From VXOI01 sp965261945 (GTDB lineage Bacteria; Chloroflexota; Dehalococcoidia; Lucifugimonadales; UBA3495), in contig CBDHEF010000002.1 in the NCBI GenBank assembly GCA_965261945.1, forward strand, positions 1,922,001 through 1,986,000: a stretch of 64,000 nt of DNA, read 5' to 3'. The notes under the pieces are model-generated. The model saw only the letters and a program-made list of their open reading frames with translations. It was not told the DNA's origin and did no database searches. Shown one piece after another: positions 42,590-49,219 of this stretch. Both the position numbers and the translations under genes were made by a program. Positions within the stretch are counted from its first letter, which is position 1, and each line of letters opens with the position of its first letter.

Positions 42590-44074
42590 CTAATGGGCGG
42601 GTTCCTGCGCCAGATCTCCCGCAATCTCCTCGAGCTGCTCGAGCGCTGCCCGCAGGTCTTCCAGGATTTCCTCGGCGATTACGCCGGGCGGGGGGAGGTT
42701 GGCGGTGTCTTCCATGCTCTCGTCGCGGAGCCAGAAGATGTCCAGGTTGGCCTTGTCGCGCTTGACCAACTCGTCGTAGCTGAAGCGGTGGAAACGCTCC
42801 GTCTCCTCGCGCCGGAGGCGGTTGTCCGGGTTGTAGCAGGCCACGAAGTCGTCCAGGTCGGCGCGGGTCAGCGGGTTGGTCTTGAGCGTGAAGCGGCGGT
42901 TGGTGCGCAGGTCGTAAATCCACAGCTCCTTGGTCCACGGCGTCTCGCTGGCCGGCTTGCGGTCGAAGAACAGGACGTTGGCCTTGACGCCCTGGGCGTA
43001 GAAGATGCCCGTCGGCAGCCGCAGCAGTGTGTGGGCGTCGCACTCGGCCAGCAGGCGGCGGCGCACCGTCTCCCCGGCGCCGCCCTCGAACAGCACGTTG
43101 TCCGGCGCCACGACGGCCGCCCGCCCGGTGTTCTTCAGCAGGGTGCGGACGTGTTGCAGGAAGTTCAGTTGCTTGTTGCTGGTGGCGGCCCAGAAGTCGG
43201 GGCGCTCCACCGTCAGCGATTCCCGCTCCGACTCGCCCTCGCTGTTGACGAAGGTCAGGGACGACTTGCGGCCGAAGGGAGGGTTGGTCAGCACCAGGTC
43301 GTAGTTGACCCCCGGATGGGTGCGCAGGCTGTCGTCCACGATGACGTTGGTCTCGTCGCCGCCGATGCCGTGGAGGTACAGGTTCATCACGCAGAGCCGG
43401 GCCGCGCTGTCCACTATCTCCCAGCCGTGGAGGGCGTCGCGCTGGAGATGCTCCAACTGGCCCCGGTCCATCGCCGGGTTCCGCCGGATGATGTAGTCGT
43501 GGGCCGCCAGCAGGAAGCCGCCGGTGCCGCAGGCCGGGTCGCATAAGGTGTCGTCCGGCCCGGGACGCATCACGTCCACGATGGCCCGGATGAGCGGACG
43601 CGGCGTGAAATACTGCCCGGCGCCGGTCTTCACGTCCTGGGCGTTGCGCTCCAGCAGCGACTCGTAGGCGTCGCCCTTCACGTCGGCATCCAGCGACAGC
43701 CAGTTCTCGCTGTTGATGAGTTCCCGCACCAGCCGGGTCAGCATGGCCGGTTCCTGGATCCTGTTCTGGGCCTTGCGGAAGATGACGCCGAGGGTGCCGG
43801 GCTGACCGCCCAGCGTCTCCAGGGTGAGCCGGTAGTGGGATTCCAGTTCGTTGCCGTCCCGCGCCATCAGGTCGGACCAGCCGCAGCCGTCGGGGATGGG
43901 CGGCGGCTGGTAGCCGGGCAGCATGGTGTAAGGCGGGAGGCTGCGCTCGTGCATCATCTTGAGGAAGATGAGGTAGGTGAGCTGCTCCAGGTAGTCGCCG
44001 TAGGACAGCCCGGCGTCGCGCAGGATGTTGCAGTAGTTCCACAGCTTTTGCCCGAGGTTCATCGAGGTGGTCAT
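42590..44074 (-). CDS. hsdM: Type I restriction-modification DNA methyltransferase subunit HsdM
   Basis: 494 residues. The N-terminal helical domain (NLGQKLWNYCNILRDAGLSY, TYLIFLKMMHERS) is followed by the gamma-class N6-adenine methyltransferase core: SAM motif DPACGTGGF (179-187) and catalytic NPPF (264-267). TPRPLIRAIVDVM lies just before the SAM motif. It methylates host DNA with HsdS. The ATG at 44074 overlaps the stop of the upstream Uma2 gene by four bases (ATGA), so it is translationally coupled. Confidence 0.95.
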   Translation of the reverse strand: MTTSMNLGQKLWNYCNILRDAGLSYGDYLEQLTYLIFLKMMHERSLPPYTMLPGYQPPPIPDGCGWSDLMARDGNELESHYRLTLETLGGQPGTLGVIFRKAQNRIQEPAMLTRLVRELINSENWLSLDADVKGDAYESLLERNAQDVKTGAGQYFTPRPLIRAIVDVMRPGPDDTLCDPACGTGGFLLAAHDYIIRRNPAMDRGQLEHLQRDALHGWEIVDSAARLCVMNLYLHGIGGDETNVIVDDSLRTHPGVNYDLVLTNPPFGRKSSLTFVNSEGESERESLTVERPDFWAATSNKQLNFLQHVRTLLKNTGRAAVVAPDNVLFEGGAGETVRRRLLAECDAHTLLRLPTGIFYAQGVKANVLFFDRKPASETPWTKELWIYDLRTNRRFTLKTNPLTRADLDDFVACYNPDNRLRREETERFHRFSYDELVKRDKANLDIFWLRDESMEDTANLPPPGVIAEEILEDLRAALEQLEEIAGDLAQEPAH

Positions 44075-44775
44075 GCCGTCGCCTGTTGAGCGTCGAAAAT
44101 CAGGGCGCGGACATCGAACATGAACCCCGGCAGTTCGGGCTCGCCGGTCAACTGCTCCGGGTCGTCCAGCGTGACGGGTTCAGCGCCGGCGCGGTAGATA
44201 TGCGCCTGTCGCCGGAAGGGATCAATGAGCCAGCCCAGCCGCCCCCCGTGGGCGATATACTCTGCCATCTTGCGCCGGGCCGCCGACGGACGGTCGTTGC
44301 GCGACATTATCTCCACCACGAAGTGGGGGCAGAATTGCAGCAGCCAGGTCCCCCCCGAAGGCGCGTATTCCGCCAGTTGCTCCGGGGACAGCCAGGCCGC
44401 GTCGGGAGCGTAGCGGGCCCCGTTTGGCAGTTCGACGCCCAGCCGCGAGCCGTGGGCCTCACCGCCGTGCTCCCGCGCCCAGACGTACAATTCTGCGCCG
44501 AATGTCAGCTCATGTCTTGAACCCAATTGGCTCTGCATAGGTGATACCAGCAACCTTCCTTCCGCATCCAATTCCAGCTTGCCCGCCATTGTCCTGTTGG
44601 CCTGGTTGAACTGGACCAGCCATTCGTTGAGCCGCTCCCCGACATAGCCGGCCTCGGCCAATGCCTCCAGTACCGGCCCGAAATCCAGGCAGATGGGCAG
44701 GGAAAGGGGATCCCGTTCCAGCTGAGCCTCATCAGACGCCATTGCCGGGCTATGCACATCGGGTTTGGCAACCAT
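44071..44775 (-). CDS. Uma2 family (DUF820) protein in the hsd operon
   Basis: 234 residues from the ATG at 44775 (MVAKPDVHSP). A helical N-terminal part is followed by the nuclease-like core ARYAPDAAWLSPEQLAE, FVVEIMSRNDRPSAARRKMA and YIAHGGRLGWLIDPFRRQAH. This is the Uma2 pattern with PD, E and basic residues. The stop overlaps the hsdM ATG (ATGA). Encoding between hsdS and hsdM is unusual and suggests recruitment into the restriction operon. A GTG at 44808 would add 11 residues. Confidence 0.85.
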   Translation of the reverse strand: MVAKPDVHSPAMASDEAQLERDPLSLPICLDFGPVLEALAEAGYVGERLNEWLVQFNQANRTMAGKLELDAEGRLLVSPMQSQLGSRHELTFGAELYVWAREHGGEAHGSRLGVELPNGARYAPDAAWLSPEQLAEYAPSGGTWLLQFCPHFVVEIMSRNDRPSAARRKMAEYIAHGGRLGWLIDPFRRQAHIYRAGAEPVTLDDPEQLTGEPELPGFMFDVRALIFDAQQATA

Positions 44776-44875
44776 TTCACTCACCGTCCTTACCGGCCAG
44801 TATGCCACAACTCACCGCGTTGTTCTCCTCAGATTTTGCCCGATGTCCACCGAGGTCTTCATGGGAAAGTCCTTG

Positions 44876-45496
44876 TTACTTGTGACCAGGGTTCTTGGGC
44901 TCGTAGCGTTCTACTTCTACCTCACCGCCTCTGTCGGAGACTGCAAATCTCAATCGCCTGATGCTTCCTATCCATCGTCCTATCAATCCGGACCTTGGCT
45001 GCCTCGGAGTTTGCATCCGCGTGTAAGCCTGTTGCATGAAGTACGGTAATAGGGGATAGCAGCTCATATTTATGCGCTCCTCTTCTGGGAGGTCAAAGAA
45101 GTTCAGCAGGGGAACTATTGACCAGAAATTTCCTTCTTTCTTTGCTTTCTCAACCGCTGCTTCCTTTTGGCTGATGTCTTTTCTCAGATTTTTAAGGCGG
45201 TCCATTACTGCTTCGCGGGTTATGGCTGGACGCTTCGAGGGAGGAATCTGGTCCCACTGTTCGATTATCCCTTCCAGGCAATGCACTTCGTGCGGAGCTC
45301 GCATCAGGTCGTATTCAAACCAGCTAAATTCCGCCTCTAGTTGATGCTTACCAAGATCCAATAATCTGTCAACCAGTTCTTGCTCTTCTCTTGTATACGT
45401 GCCTTTCAGAAGCATCTTCTCAAGGTGGAAATACATAGCGGATTCCGCTTTTTTCAATCGCTCCAAACGTTCAAGCGTTACTGGACTCTGCATCAC
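44876..45496 (-). CDS. Hypothetical helical protein in the hsd operon
   Basis: 206 residues from a GTG at 45496 eight bases after GGAGG (an ATG three bases later is equally possible). All-alpha, with coiled-coil-like stretches (LERLERLKKAESAMYFHLEK, KNLRKDISQKEAAVEKAKKE), then FFDLPEEERINMSCYPLLPY and a basic end. It begins immediately after the hsdS stop. Its AT content is higher than the neighbours, which suggests separate acquisition. No family recognised. Confidence 0.65.
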   Translation of the reverse strand: MMQSPVTLERLERLKKAESAMYFHLEKMLLKGTYTREEQELVDRLLDLGKHQLEAEFSWFEYDLMRAPHEVHCLEGIIEQWDQIPPSKRPAITREAVMDRLKNLRKDISQKEAAVEKAKKEGNFWSIVPLLNFFDLPEEERINMSCYPLLPYFMQQAYTRMQTPRQPRSGLIGRWIGSIRRLRFAVSDRGGEVEVERYEPKNPGHK

Positions 45497-45499
45497 CCT

Positions 45500-47053
45500 C
45501 TATTCCTCCCTTCTGATAGATTTTACATTATGCCGTCGCGTTCCTTTGCCGCGCCCGGATTTGCCCTTGCCAGACGCCTGCGCCTGCGCTTCCGCCTCGC
45601 GCTCGGCCCTGATGCGCTCCAGCAGCGCCGACGCCGGTTCGTCGCTGGGGTCTTGCGCCACCAGCCTGCCGGAGAACGCCTGCTTGAGGATGCTCTGCCG
45701 CAGCCGCTCCGCCCGCGCCAGGCTGGCCGCCACCGTCGCCTCCGCCTGCCGGACGACCGACAGCCGCCGCTCCACCTCCGCCACTATGCGCCGCTGCTCG
45801 GCCAGGGGCGGGAGGAGAATGGTCATGGCGGCAAGTTTAGTTCCATTTACGTTGGCTTGTCCTACCTGCTGGCTTCTCACTTGACCAATGTAAGCCCGCC
45901 CGTGTTGGGAGTTGATGAAAGTGCAGACGTAATCAGGCAAGCAGCCTTCGCCAAACGATACTCGGATTAGGTATGACGCAAAACAAGCAAGCGGATGCCC
46001 TTCCCTATAGACCGCACTTTTGCCAACCAGCTCAGCACTGTTTGTCCTATTGAAAAGCAAGTCGCCGTTAGCCAGCAAGGTCTTTTCTACCTCGGTATCT
46101 TGCGATGGCAGATATTTTAGGTCAGAAAAATCAAGGCTGCCCTCTTGGATATTTCCCATACGCAACACCGGAACCCCGGATGTATCGGAATCAGCCTTGT
46201 TGGAAGTGCCGTACTGAATACGAGACGAAAGCTGCGCAACCGTCGCCCACACCCAGCCCTCCGGCAGTTGCGGCAGGGCGGAGGCGTCGGGGGCGGAGGG
46301 TTCCTTGTACTTGCCCCGCCGCTTCTCCTGCGACTCCCAGCGGGCGCGGCGCTCGGCGAGGATGCGCTCCAGCAGGACGCCGGCGGGCTCGTACTCGCGG
46401 CCCCCGGAGCGGGCCAGCACCGCCTCGGTGGGCACCAGCCGGCCCTCGCAGGCGGACTTGAGGACGCTGGCCCGGTAGCGCTTCAGGTTGGCCTGCGCCC
46501 GCCGCAGCGCGGCCACCGAGGCATCCAGCCGCGTGAACTGCGTTTCAATCTCGGCCACAATGCGGCGCTGCTCGGCGAGGGGAGGGAGTAAGACCGGCAA
46601 TTCGCGCAACTGCTTCTTTGTGACCCCGTTTATCGTCGTACCTCTACCTTCATATTTGAACCTTTGAACAGCCTCACTCAGGAAATAAGTGAAATACAAT
46701 CCATCCACATTGGAGGTATCGAAAACTAGCCCCTGACTATCTTGGCTGAAACAAAGTTGCTCATCTGCGAGCGCCACCTTGCCTAACCCAACGCGGGTGA
46801 CTACTACGATTGAACCTTTGGGAACCAGATTTGTAGCAGATGCTTTTACGGCATCTTCGTTTATTTGCCTCCTAGGCCGTATATCCATAATACCATAGAT
46901 GTCTGCACTGGTTATCCACGGGATGGTGCCGTCCCAGTGTTTGCTTTCGTCAGTGGAAGGCGTACCTCCACCCACTACTTCGCAAAGTTCACCGACTGTG
47001 GTTGCGACCCAATTGGCAGGTAACCATTGGCCTTCATTTGGATTGATCTGCAT
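45500..47053 (-). CDS. hsdS: Type I restriction-modification specificity subunit HsdS
   Basis: 517 residues with two target-recognition domains. The first starts LPANWVATTVGELCEVVGGG and the second LPEGWVWATVAQLSSRIQYG. Each ends with the conserved LPPLAEQRRIVAE.E helix that forms the spacer coiled coils. It determines the bipartite DNA target for HsdM and HsdR. The ATG at 47053 has AGGGAATAG upstream. Lower GC in the recognition domains fits exchange of these parts. Confidence 0.95.
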   Translation of the reverse strand: MQINPNEGQWLPANWVATTVGELCEVVGGGTPSTDESKHWDGTIPWITSADIYGIMDIRPRRQINEDAVKASATNLVPKGSIVVVTRVGLGKVALADEQLCFSQDSQGLVFDTSNVDGLYFTYFLSEAVQRFKYEGRGTTINGVTKKQLRELPVLLPPLAEQRRIVAEIETQFTRLDASVAALRRAQANLKRYRASVLKSACEGRLVPTEAVLARSGGREYEPAGVLLERILAERRARWESQEKRRGKYKEPSAPDASALPQLPEGWVWATVAQLSSRIQYGTSNKADSDTSGVPVLRMGNIQEGSLDFSDLKYLPSQDTEVEKTLLANGDLLFNRTNSAELVGKSAVYREGHPLACFASYLIRVSFGEGCLPDYVCTFINSQHGRAYIGQVRSQQVGQANVNGTKLAAMTILLPPLAEQRRIVAEVERRLSVVRQAEATVAASLARAERLRQSILKQAFSGRLVAQDPSDEPASALLERIRAEREAEAQAQASGKGKSGRGKGTRRHNVKSIRREE

Positions 47054-47114
47054 CCACTATTCCCTACGATTCCGGCGTTGTCAGGAATTCCTAATTGCTG
47101 ACCTTTGGTACCAT

Positions 47115-47200
47115 GGAAATGCGGCAGCCGGCATTTCCACCTCTATGGCGGCACTGCGGGGTTCCGGGATGGATTCAGGAAGCTGCGCGAAACGCTCCCA
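47115..47200 (-). pseudogene. C-terminal fragment of a HicB-like antitoxin
   Basis: On the minus strand the frame reads PESIPEPRSAAIEVEMPAAA, nearly the same as residues 54-70 of the intact HicB-like gene at 47224-47547 (GESIPEPRSAAIDVE). It lies between hsdS and that gene and has no start, so it is a remnant of a duplicated antitoxin. Confidence 0.6.
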
Positions 47201-47223
47201 GAAGCGAGGCGTCGTTCGATGCA

Positions 47224-47547
47224 CTAGAGGTATCCCAGCGCGCCATTTCTTTTGGCTTCCAAGGCTTCCTCTTTCAGGAAATCCAGTCTTCCGGCCGCTG
47301 AGTCAGCCTCTATTTGCCGGTCCCACTCGTCATATTCATCCGGGATTTCCACATCTATGGCGGCGCTGCGGGGTTCCGGGATGGATTCGCCATGCTCGGT
47401 CATCAGTTCGACGTGGTCTGCGGCTGCTGCGGTGATGAGTTCTATGACTTCCTCTCTCGTGTCCCCTGCCGCCACGCAGCCCGGCAGGTCGGGGATATAG
47501 GCTCCGTAGCTGGTTGGTCCCTTTTCGATTATGACAGTGTATTTCAC
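47224..47547 (-). CDS. HicB-family antitoxin
   Basis: 107 residues: MKYTVIIEKGPTSYGAYIPD then LPGCVAAGDTREEVIELITA is the classical HicB partial-RNase-H fold start. It ends with an unusual charged extension (EYDEWDRQIEADSAAGRLDF). The GTG at 47547 has GGAGG eight bases upstream and overlaps the end of a HicA-like remnant by four bases (GTGA). No intact toxin partner is adjacent, so it may be an orphan antitoxin. Confidence 0.8.
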   Translation of the reverse strand: MKYTVIIEKGPTSYGAYIPDLPGCVAAGDTREEVIELITAAAADHVELMTEHGESIPEPRSAAIDVEIPDEYDEWDRQIEADSAAGRLDFLKEEALEAKRNGALGYL

Positions 47548-47657
47548 CGATTCCGCCTCCTCTCTATCCCGGCTTGTTTCATAATGTCATTCCACGTATC
47601 GGGCGGAAGATCAACGCTGGGCCTGCCCGTCGCCGATGAGGGCGTGGGCGCGGCCAG
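47544..47657 (-). pseudogene. HicA-like C-terminal remnant
   Basis: The frame ends VDLPPDTWNDIMKQAGIERR then RNR and a TGA overlapping the next GTG. The W/L..I.KQAGI..R tail matches the end of HicA toxins. A TAA lies just upstream at about 47655 and there is no start, so only the last third survives. Confidence 0.5.
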
Positions 47658-47903
47658 TTAACCGGCAGCCTGCTGCGCCGGGTCGAGGGTCTGGACGGCT
47701 ACTTCGACTTCCACGGCCGCGTTGAGTGGTTCGGGTATGGTTTCGCCGTGCTCCAGCATCCCTTCAACGTGGAAGTTGGCGGCTTCTTCAATAAGGTTAC
47801 GAGTTTCCTCAAAGGTATCTCCTGCGGCGATGCAGCCGGGTAGGTCGGGCAGATGCGCCGCATAGCCGTTGCCGGTTTTGCCAATTATTGCCACATACTT
47901 CAT
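47658..47903 (-). CDS. hicB: HicB-family antitoxin (partner of the adjacent HicA)
   Basis: 81 residues: MKYVAIIGKTGNGYAAHLPD with LPGCIAAGDTFEETRNLIEE, a HicB fold. The ATG at 47903 overlaps the hicA stop by four bases (ATGA). It neutralises HicA and probably represses the operon, although the usual C-terminal DNA-binding domain is not present in this short form. Confidence 0.85.
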   Translation of the reverse strand: MKYVAIIGKTGNGYAAHLPDLPGCIAAGDTFEETRNLIEEAANFHVEGMLEHGETIPEPLNAAVEVEVAVQTLDPAQQAAG

Positions 47904-48106
47904 CGGTAATCTCTCCTGTCCAGCCCTGCTTGCTGCAAAATGCTATACCACCTCTGTGTATCCAGCTCTTTCCCGGGATTGCCAGCAATGGTCACCGTGC
48001 CCGGTTTCTCCGGATGATGATATTGGCGATGGCTACCCCTTGTCCTTACAAGGAACCAGCCATCCCTTTCGACTATACGGATTGCTTCCCGGACTCTGGG
48101 CGGCAT
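47900..48106 (-). CDS. hicA: HicA-family mRNA interferase toxin
   Basis: 68 residues: VREAIRIVERDGWFLVRTRG, then SHRQYHHPEKPGTVTIAGNP and GKEL. GSHRQYHHP carries the catalytic His of the double-stranded-RNA-binding-like HicA fold. It overlaps hicB by four bases and its ATG overlaps the stop of the broken upstream gene (TAATG). Expected to cut mRNA when unopposed. Confidence 0.88.
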   Translation of the reverse strand: MPPRVREAIRIVERDGWFLVRTRGSHRQYHHPEKPGTVTIAGNPGKELDTQRWYSILQQAGLDRRDYR

Positions 48107-48308
48107 TAGACTATCCTGCTCGACGCAACGTTATCATACGACCCGATTACGCGAATCGCTTGGGGCGCTTCTCCGTCGTCGAAATGGCGCAGTACCGCGT
48201 CCCGCATCATGTACTTTAGATGCTCCCAGTCGTCGCCCTGACGGCGCGGGCTGTGTAGCCGCCCTCGGGCGCTTCCCGCACTTGGAAGATTATTTCGTTG
48301 GTAGGCAT
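48106..48308 (-). pseudogene. Frameshifted small gene upstream of hicA (HicB-like/DUF family)
   Basis: From an ATG at 48308, six bases after AGGAGG, the frame reads MPTNEIIFQVREAPEGGYTA then ends early. A second frame continues GDDWEHLKYMMRDAVLRHFD and GEAPQAIRVIGSYDN, and stops at a TAA overlapping the hicA start. Together they form the usual EIIF.V.EAPEGGYTARA...RDAV.CHF..GEAP small protein, with about 10-15 residues missing and the frame shifted near the join. Confidence 0.65.
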
Positions 48309-48319
48309 CAACAGCCTCC

Positions 48320-48502
48320 TAAACCAAATCCAAGGTGAAATGCGCATTTATGCCAGGTAGCGTTTCATTGCAGGTGGACTCGCCGGCGCACGGGCGGTCC
48401 ACTGGTAGGGGCGGGTTTCAAACCCGCCCCTACGGTCGAGGCGCGAACCCTGACTGCGAATGGCTGTCCGCAAAATGTACATCCCACATTGGCTTTGGTT
48501 TA
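48320..48502. mobile_element. MITE-like element, family A, copy 2
   Basis: 183 bases, TA-bounded with terminal inverted repeats AACCAAATCC/GGCTTTGGTT, matching copy 1 (24670-24835) along its whole length except for 17 extra bases. It contains a full palindrome (GTAGGGGCGGGTTT, CA, AACCCGCCCCTAC). Inserted five bases after the doc stop codon, in the same orientation relative to the window as copy 1. Confidence 0.75.
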
Positions 48503-48507
48503 GGTAT

Positions 48508-48897
48508 CTACCCGTTTGGCGGAAGGGGTTTGACGTGTTCCTCGAGCCAAGCCTTCAACTCGGCGAACCGGAAGGAATTGGTGTCGAACAGACGCATGAA
48601 GTGGTCGTAGGCTTCGCGGCTGTCGCAGTCGATGAAGTGGCCGTTCTGCATGAGAAAGGCCGCTGTTACGAAGAATGCCACCCGTTTGTTGCCGTCTATG
48701 AAGGGGTGGTTCATGGCCAGGCTTTCCATCATCGCGGCGGCTTCCTCGATTATGCCGTCGTAGTACCCCATTTGCGGACGGAAAAGCGCCGACTCCAATG
48801 CCCCCATATCCCGCAGACCGTGGGAGCCGCCGAACTTCTCAATCTGGTCTTCGCGGACGGCGAGGATTTCCTGTATGGTCGGGAAGTCGCTGCTCAT
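48508..48897 (-). CDS. doc: Fic/DOC-family death-on-curing toxin
   Basis: 129 residues with the Fic/Doc motif HPFIDGNKR at 64-72, preceded by LRDMGALESALFRPQ as in Doc. Doc inactivates EF-Tu by phosphorylation, while other Fic proteins add AMP; the short Doc-like form suggests the former. The ATG at 48897 overlaps the antitoxin stop by four bases. Confidence 0.9.
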   Translation of the reverse strand: MSSDFPTIQEILAVREDQIEKFGGSHGLRDMGALESALFRPQMGYYDGIIEEAAAMMESLAMNHPFIDGNKRVAFFVTAAFLMQNGHFIDCDSREAYDHFMRLFDTNSFRFAELKAWLEEHVKPLPPNG

Positions 48898-49121
48898 TGG
48901 GCCAGCAATTCCGCCAGCAGCCGGTTCCGCTCAAGGCTGGCCCGGTAGTGGGCCATGAACTCGGGGCGCACGTTCTCTTTTGTCTTGCTTTCGATGTAGC
49001 CGGCCATAGCCTCCTCCAGAACGGCTTGAAACTGCCTGCCTTCCTTGCGGGCAATCTCTCGCATTCCCTCCAGCAACTCCGGGTCGGCCTGACTGGAAAA
49101 CTTTTGCCGCGTTGCAACCAT
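48894..49121 (-). CDS. Antitoxin of the Doc toxin (ribbon-helix-helix-like)
   Basis: 75 residues: ATRQKFSSQADPELLEGMRE then IARKEGRQFQAVLEEAMAGY resembles a ribbon-helix-helix DNA-binding start, followed by a helical tail (FMAHYRASLERNRLLAELLA) likely to bind Doc. The ATG at 49121 is eight bases after AGGAGG. Direct four-base overlap with doc supports a toxin-antitoxin pair. This is not a classical Phd. Confidence 0.82.
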   Translation of the reverse strand: MVATRQKFSSQADPELLEGMREIARKEGRQFQAVLEEAMAGYIESKTKENVRPEFMAHYRASLERNRLLAELLAQ

Positions 49122-49219
49122 CGCCGATTCCTCCTAGGGAGTGTTATTCCATTATTGTGCGGCCTGGCGGGATAGTCAAGAAACATCTTGACAGAAACAG
49201 ATGAATTGCGTCTTGCCGC

